Shown piece by piece: positions 12,001 through 24,109 of a stretch of 64,000 nucleotides of DNA. A program made the position numbers and the translations under genes. The first letter of the stretch is position 1, and every line of letters begins with the position of its first letter. A model generated the notes under the pieces. The model was not told the DNA's origin and ran no database searches. It saw only the letters and a program-made list of their open reading frames with translations. This DNA is from Nymphaea colorata (Eukaryota; Streptophyta; Magnoliopsida; Nymphaeales; Nymphaeaceae), in contig NC_045148.1 of NCBI RefSeq assembly GCF_008831285.2, positions 18,591,002 through 18,655,001 of the forward strand. Reading direction: 5' to 3'.

Positions 12001-14709
12001 TTTCCAACTTCTAATTTTTATTTGTTTCTGACATATTTATTTTTTTAAATTGCCTACCATTCATCTTATTTTCCTCTAATTTTTAAGTTTTACCCAAAAT
12101 TTTTTAAGATTTACCATATTTTTCCTGGTTTCTTCATGCTAACCATATTATATGATAGAAAAGCCTCACCATTTAAAAGCATATCTGTGACTATGGTAGA
12201 AACCAGTTTGTGATATCTAGGAAAAAATGAAGTTCAATTGACAACTTTGATTTGGGATTGAATAGAGCTGAAAGTGGTAAAGGGAGACAAGGAGTCTCAT
12301 TGATGTAATTATCAGCGGTGCCCCTAAATTTGGAAATATGAAGCAATGCATTCCAAAGCAGTAAGACCGAGCCTTCTACCACTTGAAAAAAGAAAAGGAC
12401 AAATTTTCTAGAAGAGAACAGCAGTTTCCATGGTCACCTTCTCATTGATTTTAGTCATCTCCCTCAGTTAAAAAATCTCTCTACAAGAAAAAACAATTTT
12501 GAGGGGTTGATCCCACAAACACTGACCCGTTGTCGAGGTCTCCAAATGCTGTCAATACGAGAAAACCAATTCTACGGAAGCGTCCCACAGTTTCTAGGCA
12601 TTTTGTCGAAACTCAAGCTCTTAAGCATTGGTGATAATAGGCTTACTGGCACTATTCCAGTTGCTTTGGCTAATCTCACAAAACTGGAGTGGTTTAGTAT
12701 CAGTCAAAGTCAAATATAGGGGAACATTCCTCCTGAGTTGGGAAGCCTAACCCACTTGGTGGTCTTTAACATGCAAATGAACAATCTCACTGGTACAATG
12801 CCTGAGAGCTTGTTTAACCTATCCGCCCTTTGGGGTTTGAGTTTCACGACCAATCAACTAACAAGGCATCTCCCAAAAGATGTTGGCTGCTTCCTACCCA
12901 ATCTCGAACAACTCTATATGGGTGCAAACAATTTTGATGGCCCTCACCCGGCTTCTCTTTCAAATTTTACAAGACTTCAAGTTCTTACTGCAGAAAGCAA
13001 TAAATTTAGTTGTCCGATACCATTAGAACTAGGTAGTCTATCACAACTCACATACCTTAACCTTGGGAAAAATATGTTGACCAATGTCCCTGGCAACCGT
13101 GAGCTCTCCATTCTCACATCCTTCACCAGGTGTCGGATGCTAGAGGAAGCTTATCTATCAAAAGACCTTTTGAGTGGCATTCTTCCTGCCTATGTTGGAA
13201 ACCTGACAACCATCTTGTCGAAATTTGACCTCTCCTCTAATCAGATTGAAGGTACTATCCCATTAGCCCTAGCCAACTTGACCAAGTTAATTGCCTTAGG
13301 TTTGAGTTCCAACAAAATAAAAGGGCTCCTTCCACCAAATATTGGACAAATGCACAACTTACAGGTGTTGTTTCTTTACGACAATGCATTAGAAGGCCCA
13401 ATCCCACTACCAATCTACCAGTTGGTCCACATGTATACTTTTAATACTTGGACACAACATGCTAATTGGGTCAATTTCATGCTCTATAAACAATCTCACT
13501 AGTTTGCAAAGGCTGTATCCAAGCCCAAACAAATTGTCATCAACACTACCGCCTGGTCTTTGTGAGTTGAAGGACTTGTGGGAGCTATACTTGCAGGACA
13601 ACTCCTTCACTGGTCACCTGCCTTTGGGTCTCGGGAATTTTACCTTGATGAACCACATGGATATCTCTGCAAACAAGCTGAGTGGAGAGTTGCCTGCATC
13701 ATTATCAAAGCTCCAAATGCTAGAGTATTTGAATCTCTCTCGTAACACATTTGATGGTCACATTCCTGAACAACTTGATCACATGCTAAACCTTGACACT
13801 ATTGACCTTTCCCATAACATTCTTTCCGGTGAGATACCAAAATCATTGGAGGAACTTCAACACATGCAGGTCTTGGACTTGTCCTTCAATCCATTGGAAG
13901 GAGAGATTCCAAGTGGTGGAAAGTTTGCAAACCTTTTTGCCGAGTCGTTCCTAGGGAACTATGCACTATGTGGAGCTCCAAAATTCCATGTCCCATTGTA
14001 CTTAGACAAAAGAGAGAGACAAAGTAAGAGCAATGTGGCTAAAGTCATTGCCGCTTGTGCAATTAGAGGCTCAGCACTTTTGGTCATTGTCTGCACACTC
14101 ATTGGTATCTCATGCTACCAAAAGAGGGGGTTGTCGAAGCGTCCTTACGACATTGAAAGATTAGGAGGAATTACACTCCCAGTGATTTCTTACGAAGAGC
14201 TATTGCATGCAACGAGCAATTTCAGTGATGCAAACTTTCTTGGGAGTGGAAGCTTTGGCTCAGTGTATAAAGGAATTCTAGCAGATGGAACAACAGTGGC
14301 CATTAAGGTCCTTAACAAAAATTTGTTATTTGAAGGTGCATCTAAAAGTTTTGATATCGAGTGTACTATCATGTGCCAAATCAGGCACCGAAACCTCGTT
14401 AAAGTCATTACGTCTTGCTCTAGTGGAGATTTCGAGGCTTTAGTTCTCCAATACATGCCCCTTGGGAGCCTAGAAGTCTGTCTACATTCTGGTGGCCATC
14501 ACTTGAATCTGTTTCAGAGATTGGATATCATGATTGATGTGGCTTGCGCTCTAGAATATCTTCACCACGGTTACTCGGAGACTATAGTTCATTGTGATCA
14601 GAAGCCAAGTAATGTGCTTCTAGATGTGAACATGACAGCATACATCAGCGATTTTGGCATTGCAAAGATTCTAGTTGGTCTGAATTCTTCTACTCTTACA
14701 GCCACTCTC

Positions 14710-14712
14710 TGA
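14710..14712 (+). other. Nonsense codon at the kinase activation segment of copy B
   Basis: The frame reads ...LTATL then TGA, then TTGYIAP. Copy C reads TTTLGTMGYIAP here, so GGA became TGA. Everything after it up to the splice donor, and all of exon 2, remains open. The change removes the substrate-binding half of the kinase. Confidence 0.85.
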
Positions 14713-15913
14713 ACCACCGGATACATTGCACCTGGTACGTACTATCTCTTTTGTTGTTGTCTTTTTATAAATTTTGTCTCTCAAAGTGTGAGTATAATTG
14801 CCTGAATCGTTTCTTGAGTCAACCTAGCCTGGCTTTGAGTTCTTAAATGTGTGTGCGCATTTGTGAACGCACACTCTTTCGCTTCAATAATGCTCTCACA
14901 GACAAAGTGGAAGAGAAGTTGGGATCGCATGGGAGGGGCTGGAGAGGTGATGAGTTGAGATAAAGAGAGACAAAGAGAGAGTGGGTGGGTTTGCCAGTCC
15001 TAGTCGACTCTCTTTCTCTCTCTCTCTCTCTTATATATATATATGTTTATTCATTTATTTATTTATATTGAAATCAGCTGACTAAGCCTTTTTTTTTTAA
15101 TTTTGTATTGTTTAAAACATTGCAAAAAAATGCATTGATGATAGTCAATGTTTTGGCAACCACTTTTAGCATTGAGACTGTTTTTAGGGTCACAAAATAA
15201 GAAAAAAGTCATCAGTAACATAGGTAGCCCACTGATTTCAATTATATATATATATATATGATTTGGTCCTGACCTATGTGGTTTAATTAATTATACTCTG
15301 CTGTGGTTTGCAATATAACATCAATAAATATATTAATTGTTGTGAAAATACCCATGATCCATCTAATCATCATGATTTGGTAGTTCACACATAAAGACAT
15401 GCACAAGTGGTTCCTAGCTTAATAATGTAAAGGTCATTGATAAACTATTTTATGTGGACAATACATTCGTTGTTCGTATGGCATATGGTGTTCCATGCTA
15501 GTTTTTGCGTTGTTTTGTTCTCCTGTACACATCCGTTGTTTGCATGTCCTCAACAGACAAGAATCTTCAATTGATCTTCTTCTTTTAACAGAAATTATAA
15601 ACCTTTTTCTTTTCTTGTATAAAAGAATCCTAATCATAAATACCTTTCTACCTAATGGCTTAAGACTGGCTAACAATCAGCACCACTGAATAAGTCACTC
15701 GATTTAGGAGCCCTTTAAGGGAACCTTGAGACAGGTCACAGGAGAATGAGAAGGAAGATGAGTTTAATTAGGCCCTTATGTTGTGGAATTACTGCACCAT
15801 TCAATTGATGAAGGTCAACAAATCTCACATGCGCCATAGAAAAAATCTGGATGCATGTTTGAATTCTTTTAAGAGCACTTGAATATCATATCCATAGGAC
15901 TTCAGTTTCTAAA

Positions 15914-16196
15914 TAGACCTGGGCATTGGGGTAGCCTGGCCCGATATGAACCAGGTCCCAGCCAGCCTGATGTCTGAAATCAGAGCCCATGCTCGGCACG
16001 GTTACAAAAAAAAAATTAAACATAAAATAAATTTTTTGAATATAAAATAAGTCTTAAATAAATATATATATATTTATTAAAAAATAAAATTCATATTCGT
16101 AAGTTATCGGGATGGATGGGGCCACCATCGGGCTGACCCAAGCCGGCCCGATACATTATCAGGCAGGCTCGGACCAGGCCCCGATAACCACGTCTA
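15914..16196. mobile_element. GC-rich hAT-type MITE in the intron of copy B
   Basis: A 283-bp element with imperfect terminal inverted repeats: TAGACCTGGGCATTGGGG at the left and TAGACGTGGTTATCGGGG read from the right. The flanks TTTCTAAA (15906-15913) and CTTCTAAA (16197-16204) form an 8-bp target duplication with one mismatch. The interior is GC-rich (copies of 'ggcccgat'), unlike the surrounding intron. A 311-bp copy lies at 63407-63717 in the same intron of copy D. Copy A has no insertion at the corresponding place. Confidence 0.85.
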
Positions 16197-16767
16197 CTTC
16201 TAAATCATAATCGTGTACTCTTCTTTAGATGTATATATGAGAATACAACAAGAGAAAGGCAGTATTGGAGGTTAAATTGATCTTAAGTCCATTAATTTCC
16301 AGCCTCTTGCCCAAAACCAATTAGAGCAATTGCATCATAGATGAGCATTAGCCAATTACATTGTTCTTGCTATTGATGTCTAATATTGTTGAGTAATTGA
16401 ATTAGAATTTGGGATGGCCGGAAAGGTGTCAGCCAAAGCTGATGTCTACAGTTATGGAATTCTCCTGCTTATGGTGTTTACAGGAAGAAAGCCTACTGAT
16501 GAACAGTTTGATGGGGATTCTAGTTTGAGACAATGGGTGGGTGAAGCATTTCCTTTTGCGATTTCAGATGTCATTGACAGCCATCTTTTGAATGAAAACA
16601 ACACTACTCCAACTGAAAGATCAACTGCTATGAATGAACTGCTGGGGAGGATCATGGAGATAGGCTTGTCATGTTCAAGGGTGTCTCCAAATGAGAGAAT
16701 GGACATGAAGGAAGTGGTTGTGGGGCTGAGAAGGGTACGACAGATGACAAGAACGATAGAAGGATAA

Positions 16768-18119
16768 TTCAAATATATCCATATATACAATGAGATTTAA
16801 TTCCAGGGCACAACCAGCCATTGGCTAAAATGGTCAGAAGGTGGATTCCAAGAGGATAAATAGTTGGAGGTGGAAATTTAGTTAGATTGCTTTCATTGAG
16901 AGCTCTCACTTGCATTGCTCAACTGCAGTTGCATATAGGACTTAATGAAGATATGCTTAATATGCTTGTGTTTTCTAATCCTAAGGCATTTGGATGACTA
17001 ATCTTGTAGAACAACTCACACATTTCCAGTGCAAGTTACGTGAAAGAGGCTTGGAACTTTGTCCATTATTGCAGTTTGTGCTTTGTTCTAAGTAAGGATA
17101 CCACTATAGCCATAGTTCACATAAATCCTTTCAATTATCTAAAATTTTGATGTACTATATCCTCAGGACAATTTCTCAAACCTACCAAAAAAATGCACAA
17201 CAAGAAGGGCCTAGAATGAGGAAGATGAGAATTATATGCTGTGAACATCATTGTGTTATTAGAGCATGTTATATGTAATGGCCCTCTAATAAAGGACCAT
17301 GTGTTATGGTCCAAAAATGATCAAAAAGACCAAAACGATCCTGTTAGTTAAATAGAAGACCCCTCCTCCTACAAGCAAAAGTGAAACTTGGGAAATCTTC
17401 ATTCTATGTCCTTGGAAATGAATCCACAAATGTTAAGAGGAAGCTTTGTGTTATATCAAAGAAAGTAATATCTTTAATCTTTTCAAGCACACGAAATTGC
17501 ATGAAGCCAAACCCATGAACACGCCGATGGCCACATTCATAAAATTATTTGTCAGTAACATTTTAATGTTCAAGGATGCTACTTTTATATTGAAGTATTG
17601 TGGAAGCATTGCAATATGTGGCTTATGTGCGAATAGGGTATTTGCATCCTACAATTGTTTAGGTTTTGTTCTTGGAGTGTATTACAAAATGATTTTTGTT
17701 TTCAAAAGAAGAAAAAAAGGACTGGCCCTTTGGTACGAGGCTGGGCCATTCCCAACACCTTTACCAGGAATAACTAATCCTATGGATAAGTTCATTCTCA
17801 ATGCATTTCATATTCACCTGAACATCATCATCAACCTATATGTGGTCTGATACTTGGTAACAAAGTTAAAACTTTATAAAGTTAATGAAGGAAATTCCTC
17901 TTAAAGGAAAGTATGTCATAAACCTTTATCAAAACAGTTAGAGAGAGAGAGATATATATACAAAGATTTTTAAGAGAGAGAAAATATAGACAGAGAAAAC
18001 CAGAAAAAGAGCAAGAGATTATAAGAGAAAATTAAGAGAGAGGGAAATAAAAATTTATAAGAAATAAGAAAAAAATAAAGAGAAAAACTAGTAGAAGAGC
18101 AAGAGAGTTTAAGAGAAAA

Positions 18120-18163
<44 letters not shown>

Positions 18164-18501
18164 TGTAAAGATTCTTAAGGGAGAGAAGAAACAGAGAAAG
18201 GAAAATTAGTAAAAGGGAGATTTTAAGGAATAATCAGGGAGATATAAGTATTATAAAAAAAGACAAATTAAGAAAGAGCGAAGAAAAGAAGCAAGGAAGG
18301 AAGAAAAAATGATCTAATAGCAATATATTTTAACTCCTCTTTTATTTTTATATGGAAATTAAGATTTAGGAGATAATTTTGAAAATTTCAGCTTCAATAT
18401 TTTATGTAGGCAACAGAGAAACTTGGGCTCATGGGAGAGCCTAGGGTAAGTCTCCATAGCCTCCTTAGGGAGGACTTATTTTTGGAATCCTTTTATAAAT
18501 A

Positions 18502-18573
<72 letters not shown>

Positions 18574-19765
18574 AAAATATTTCATTTATTATTGCAAAAA
18601 AGTATGTTTTTCCCACCATTGGATGTGGGAGAGAGACTAACTTCAAAAGAGAAAACAACCATAAATGAAGAATGCTCCCCTTGTTCTTAAATCCCGTTGG
18701 GAAGAAACTCTTTTAAAGGTGGATCACTCTTTTAAGGCTACTAACAGGATGTCCAATAGGTATTTTATCAAGGGAATGTGGATCTAAATGATGTCAAGAC
18801 GCATTTTAACATCTATATATTCATAGTGCTTTTCTTGGGTTGGACAAGCCCCAACCTCAAAATTCAACTAGCTATACATGCATATTATCTGTAGTGATAT
18901 AATGAAGGCATACATTCAATTGAAGGTTAAAGAAAACACATATCATGCCTATTTGAATTTATTAAACAAACAAGATTAGGAGAAATTTCAATGAACTTTC
19001 TTATATGGCCATGGGGAGATGATGAAGGAAAGGTTAGGAGCTTCCAAAATGAAAACTCTAACGTGTTGAATAGGCATTCCAAGGGTGGTCTCCACGTGTT
19101 CCATTTTCTACTCATTGAAGATGAGGGTTGGAAAAGAAGGAGAATCCCAAGTTTGAAGATGAAGAAGTGTTCAAAGAGAGAGAGAAGAATAGATGAAGCA
19201 AGAGAGATAAAAAGGACTCCATAGCTCGTAGTTAGAGGACCCAAAGAGTTCCCCATAGGTTAGTCATACCTAAGGATGAAGATGTGGCGGTATTTATAAA
19301 AAAAAAATAGAGCCAAAATTCAACATTTGAAAGTTTTTCAATTTCTTCAGATTACTTATGAATTTTTTATTTTTCGAATTATTTTTATTTTTATTTTTAG
19401 TTATAGGTTTTGACTTGTGGAGATTGGCTCTTAGCCCTGCATACACCGTTTGGAGGGGGTTGACGGGGCTAAAATCTGCCCAAGAGGAGCAAAACCTCTT
19501 TCATGGGGTCAATTTTTACCAAAAAGGGAGATTGTCAAGCTAGCAGGGCCTATGCTGGGTGCACTCTCAACCATAGCAGTGGATAGCACCATGCACCCTA
19601 GGCCAAAGCGCACGGCAACACCCTGCACCCTATGCCAGAGCACTTAGTAGTGCACCAAGTGCTCTAGGCAGCGCACAAAGTGCTGCCAAAACTTGGTGCA
19701 AGGGGGCAAATTGAAGGTTCTCTTTGGCCCCCTGCCATCCCCAGGTCGGTCCCTCCCTAAAAACA
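16768..19765 (+). repeat. 3' flank of copy B, shared with copies A and D
   Basis: Presumed 3' UTR and downstream sequence aligning with 1551-5905 and, inverted, with 60610-62848. It contains the copia RT insertion (17301-17850), a polypurine tract (17935-18310) with (TG)n(AG)n at 18123-18160, a (TA)n run at about 18503-18571, and the GC-rich 'gcaccctaggcca' repeat (19430-19755). The frames at 18476-18658 and 18927-19256 are microsatellite or repeat translations. Confidence 0.7.
17301..17850 (+). mobile_element. Ty1-copia reverse transcriptase fragment inserted in the flank of copy B
   Basis: An insertion of about 550 bp relative to the copy A flank, where 'aaaggaccat' joins directly to 'tggtacttgg' at 3510. 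Its translation includes KLHEAKPMNTPMATFIKLF, the copia RT segment near the end of the RVT_2 domain (..AKP..TPM....KL). The following GALQY..L...DIAF block is decayed here but readable in the matching insertion at 61862-62322. Compared with that copy, this one carries about 130 extra bases (about 17663-17792). Only a small slice of the polyprotein is present, with no LTR. Confidence 0.75.
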
Positions 19766-19787
19766 TAAAAGTTTAGAGTTCTTCGTA

Positions 19788-21530
19788 TAGGTTAAGTTGA
19801 TCTTTTACATACAAGAACTTGCAAGAAAAGATGAAGAAGTCTTCCAAAATAAAGGCACTGCTTTCTGTCAACAATTATGAACTTTACCGCCTTGTAGATA
19901 ATAATAAGAATCATAGTGGGGTACTAAGTTGAGCAGTACTACTTCGACGCTACCCTTTAATAGCACTTTGAAATATTTTTGATTGACGAAGTCTTCCAAA
20001 ATAAAGGCACTGCTTTCTGTCAACAAATATGAACTTTACCGCCTTGTAGATAATAATAAGAATCATAGTGGGGTACTAAGTTGAGCAGTACTACTTCGAG
20101 GCTACCCTTTAATTGCACTTTGAAATATTTTCGATACCCACTCCGAAGAAGTGCCATCCCAACCCAGAATTTCACTTGGAGTGACCAAATGCATTTTAAA
20201 ATATTTTGTATACCCACTCAAACACGATCTTCTTCACAATTACAAGATTGGTTTGATTCAATAAGAAAGAAGATGAGATGGTTGTAAAAGATACTTTCGA
20301 ACTTTTTTATTTTAAGAGAACAAGAACATAGGTCGGATGATTGTCTTTTTAAACAATTTGAGAAATTTTTTGCTACCTGAAAGTTTAAGTATCCTTTATA
20401 ATTATTTCATTTCAATAACAAACTCACACTCTGTTGCTCCAAATAAGAAAATAAAGAAAAAAACAGTAAAAACAATGAAAAAGAAGGATAACTGATTATG
20501 GAGCGAGCTTTTTATATTAAATGAGCTTTTTAAGTTAAAAAGTTGAATTCCTCCATTCATGCTTCCCCTCCTTCTTAGAAGCCCCCCCAACTTACAATTT
20601 TCAGAATTCTATTTAGAAAAATAAATATATAAAATTCATTTTGGCCTGGACACGCTTTTCTCATTGTCACTTTTGTCTTAACACTGTTTGAAAACCATGC
20701 CTTAGTTTTCCACTGGACAATTCATTTAAGACAAGTTATGCAGTGAAACTCATTTGAGACAGTTTCCACCTACATTCATGCTTTCCCTCCATCCTAGAAG
20801 CACCCCCAACTTACAATTTTCAGAATTATATTTAAAAAAATCTAATATTGCGGTTTTGGCGGCATCAAAATCAAGTGTGAATGTCATGTTTCGCAGCAGA
20901 TCTTTAATTCAATGTACCAAAAGTTTGGATGGGTTAGCACAACATCCATCTAGATGTTGGCCTGGACACGCTTTTCTCATTGTCGTTTTTGTCTTAACAC
21001 TATTTGAAAACCATGCCTCAGTTTTCCATTGGATAATTCATTCAAGACAAGTTATCCAGTGAAACTCATTTGTGACAGTTTCCACTTACAATGTCATTTA
21101 TGTAATGACTCACGGCCGGAGCCTAACTAGAATTTAGCAATATTGGATTAGAAATTACTCGTGCTTAATCAGATATATCCCAATTAAATAATTACGTCAA
21201 TATTCGAAAAATTTATATTAACAACCATATTTTTTCAAAGGGCAAAACGACCATAGCATAAACGGTCGGGCTTGAGGTGTATGGGGATGCATGTCTCTAG
21301 TCGATTCCCAATTGGTGGAATATGGTATATAAGTTGAAGGGAGCTTTGGCGGTACTTAGCTCAAAGCCCTATAGAATTGGGGAACGAGGGGTCTTAATGC
21401 TTCTTCTTTTTTGAGTGGTGAGTTAATGACTTTGAAAGGGTAACAACAACTCGCTCAAGTTTAAATAGAGTAACTGCTTGTATTACATAAAATGCTGTTA
21501 AACAGAGAAATTTAAACTTGTGCTTTTAAG
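19788..21530. repeat. Duplicon copy 1 (second copy at 53385-55280)
   Basis: Direct repeat with 53385-55280, from 'aggttaagttgatctttta' through 'tactaagttgag' and 'catggccggagcc'-like sequence to 'gtgcttttaagtg'. Inside it are a 152-bp tandem duplication (about 19837-20140, absent from the other copy) and an overlapping duplication of 'cccaacttacaattttcaga' and 'ggcctggacacgcttttctc' between 20557 and 21060. A minus-strand frame of 65 codons at 20020-20217 is also open at 53466-53669 (67 codons) with a very similar sequence, but it has no recognisable domain. Confidence 0.75.
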
Positions 21531-23270
21531 TGTGGATCAGACTCAACACTCCAACAGCAGTCACTGAAGCCATCATGTTTTTAAAAATTTTTGAAGGGGC
21601 CAAAGTGAGTTTTTTTTTCTTTTTCTTGACTTCCAAAGAGTAAGTTAATTGACATTTCTCAAAATCTGGGAGGGTACACTGAACTCATGATAACAGGGTA
21701 ATTCTTTTCCCTAATTCTGAAGGGCATTTTTCCCTCTTTCTAACTTGGGCAATTTGGCACCCGGACCATTGACTTGAGTGCTGTGGGCTATTCACTTAGC
21801 ATGAGGAAGAACAACTTATGCAAGACAAGTTCCACAAGGACAAATTATCACCATTCTGAGGTCAGTTCTTCAATGCACAGATAAATGGTTTACTCAAGTT
21901 CAATCAAATCAATTTTATGAAACTCGAACTTGACTTGTTTATAATAGCGAGTTTTGAGTTAAGCTTGAGCTTAACAAAGCAAATTCGAGTTGAGATTGAG
22001 TTGGCTCGACTCGTTTTACAGCTCTATCCACATGACACACACAAATGGACTTGTCCCCTATTTATAATGGTGAAACATGTCACTTGGAGTGGGGAAGCTT
22101 CAACCTAAGGATGTCAATATGTCTGATTTGAATTGAATCTCCAAGCCACCTACTCCAAAAACATTTGGATGAAGAAAGAAATTCACTAATCAAGTAAAAA
22201 ATGAGATAGGTTTTCAAATTAAGAAATGACATCGGATTAGATTTAGATTCATATATGCTTAAATATTTGAACGGATTCAGATTTAATTATATTAAGTCAA
22301 ATTCAGTTACGATTCAAATATACAAAAATATCCGATCAGATCCAGGTGGGACTTAGATTTAAATAAATATTTTATATTCAATGCTCTTACAGTTTGTAAA
22401 TCAGACCGATTCAGTTCAAAATATGGATTCAGATTCAAATTCATATCTGAATATGAAAATAGGATTTGAGTTGGATTCTGATTGTGACATCTGATTTCAG
22501 ATTCAGATTAGGATGAAAAAAATGGATTTAAATCAGATTCAAATTATGAAATCTGATTTTGGATTCAGTTTTGGATGAGGAAAAAAATCAGATTGAGATT
22601 GTGGAATCTGATTTCCGATTCAAATTTGGATATAACTTTTGTTAAATTCATATCCAAACTTGAATCCGAGTATAGAAGTATCCATACTGTCAAGAATATA
22701 TTTTATTTGAATCGGATCCATTGGCATCCATCGTTGCAGATTTTCTCACTTTTCTAATATTTTACATTTTTAGTTTTTGTATTTAGGTCCATCGATTTTC
22801 AAGAAAACCATGGTCAGTCATTCTCTTGAGTCCTTCCAACTCCTCCAAGAGTATCGTTGATGACTGTTCCGGATTTTCTTAATGAGAAGGTTGCGGAATA
22901 ACTTCAACTTCTCCAAGAGTACACCCAAAATTGCATTACATACCAGCATGCTGGAGCTTGTGGACATTGAGAAATGTTTTCATATTTGGGTGGTGGCCTT
23001 TTGGATATGAGTAATTACTTAAAACTAAATCTGAACTGAATCTGTATCCGATCTGATACTTATATATATATCAGAATCTGTAAAACAAATTTCTTTTTTC
23101 TATTTAGACAAGAGCATATGTCATAAATGCGAATCTCTCTTCTGAAATCCTTCCTTAAAATTATATATATGAGCGGCGCCACCCAGTAAGAGAATCGATA
23201 AGATTTTGCAAGGTAAACAGTTTTAAAGTCTATCTTAAGTAGTCATCCTCCAAACGTGTCACAACTTCTC
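21530..23270 (+). repeat. Composite block copy 1: leading part
   Basis: Sequence that recurs at 36475-38150, in part at 28860-30960 and 47860-49700, and in fragments at 58915-60070. The order is a lead sequence (21530-21860), an 'actcgaacttgacttgttta' stretch, a MITE (22106-22730, listed separately), a stretch with 'cttctccaagagtacaccca', and the short 'cttatatatat' zone near 23055. No coding potential is evident; open frames here come from short AT-rich repeats such as 'gattcagattca'. Confidence 0.75.
22106..22730. mobile_element. MITE, TAAGGATGTCAATATG family (about 620 bp)
   Basis: The left end 'ggatgtcaatatgtctgatt' and the right end, read inward as 'ggatgccaatggatccgatt', form degenerate inverted repeats. 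The inside is full of 'gattcagattca', 'ggatttgg' and 'atatgaat', so it is largely self-complementary. Related copies are at 29186-29806, 36873-37485, 48260-48838 (interrupted) and 33899-34315, the last being shorter with a clear target duplication. This end sequence fits hAT-like non-autonomous elements; the superfamily is an inference. Confidence 0.65.
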
Positions 23271-23344
23271 ACAATGGAAAATTCTTTATATCATGCAGGC
23301 AAACACATATACATAGAAAGAATGGTAAGGCGATGTTGGTCAAG

Positions 23345-23938
23345 CTAATGCTCCCGATAAGGCTTGGATGCTCCTTTAAGCCAAAACTCCCTTTGAGTGG
23401 GATCCATTAGAGCCACAAAGACAGGTAGCCTTTGCTTGTTGCAGGCCACATCAGTATGGGGATTGATAACCGCATCCACCATTGCCTTAAATTCCTCCGA
23501 TTGAGGCATTATCTTCTTTTCCTCTTTGCTTGGCACCACTTCCTTAGGTGTGCTTAATCCTTGAGCGCTCACCCTAGGCCTGCTGACCTGCCCAAATGCA
23601 GAAGACACAAATCAATTTCTTGAAAACGTCACCGGTTTCATAAACTGCCGCAAAGTGTGAATGGTTTAGTAACAACATGGTGTTTTCTTAAGCCATACCT
23701 CGGGCTTGTTCCTCTGAGGCACGCCTGCAACTCCTGCTTCCCATGCACAAACTGCAACCACATAGGTGTGAGAATGAACTATTACAACCACATTTCACAT
23801 ATGCTAGTGCAGATATAACTAAACCAATGCGTGCACACTCTACCAGCCTCCTATGGAAGCAGTGTTAAAACATGGGAAAAGAAAAAGAACAAAAGCATGT
23901 ATGTGGTTGTGATTCGGCATTTTGATGCATGCATCCAT
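23345..23938 (-). pseudogene. Unidentified small three-exon gene, copy 1
   Basis: Three exon-like pieces are inferred by comparing the three copies in this window. Exon 1 (23938-23903) begins MDACIKMPNHNH; its donor is degenerate here (ATACAT) but is CAG|GTACAT in the copy at 38.8 kb. Exon 2 (23751-23699, after TTGCAG and before GTATGG) encodes ..VPQRNKPE. Exon 3 (23587-23345, after GGGCAG) encodes VSRPRVSAQGLSTPKEVV.. and ends ALMDPTQREFWLKG..H-stop. The intact product would be about 110 residues, hydrophilic, with no signal peptide or membrane span. Exon 2 lacks one base here compared with the 50-kb copy, so this copy is frameshifted. I do not recognise the family. The gene runs head to head with a copia LTR that starts at 24110. 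Confidence 0.55.
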
Positions 23939-24109
23939 GGGAAAGGGAGCTCTCTCTTTATTCATTCTTTGATGTTCTTGAGAGAAGATGGACTCTCAAT
24001 ATATAGAGTACAGGCCAGACCATTTTAGGTAAGATAATCAAGCTGGAATCTTACTGATAAACAAAGTGTCAAGAAAAAAGGGATCAGATCTCTTATCAAG
24101 ATCTGCTAT

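Larger units (their letters stand above)
12432..16767 (+). pseudogene. LRR receptor-like kinase copy B (EFR/Xa21 type), nearly full, three lesions
   Basis: This encodes a plasma-membrane LRR receptor Ser/Thr kinase of subfamily XII, the group that includes immune receptors of bacterial patterns. Exon 1 (to 14734) gives a series of 24-residue LRRs (e.g. LSGELPASLSKLQMLEYLNL), the NYALCGAPKFHVP cap, a membrane span (about 14041-14120) and the kinase N-lobe with GSGSFGSVYKG, VAIK, a non-RD HCDQKPSNVLLD loop (usually HCDLKPSN) and SDFGIAK. The intron is 14735-16405 (GT..AG, phase 1, splitting the E of APEFG). Exon 2 (16406-16767) finishes the kinase and ends GLRRVRQMTRTIEG. Lesions: TAG at 12717-12719 inside an LRR, a one-base frameshift near 13440-13452, and TGA at 14710-14712 where copy C has GGA. 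The 5' end is missing: before about 12430 the sequence is a dispersed repeat, with no signal peptide or N-terminal cap. Confidence 0.92.

Noticed and set aside
23055-23075. Possible promoter (TATATATAT) before the repeat end
   Set aside because: TA-rich runs are everywhere here and no start site or gene can be tied to it.
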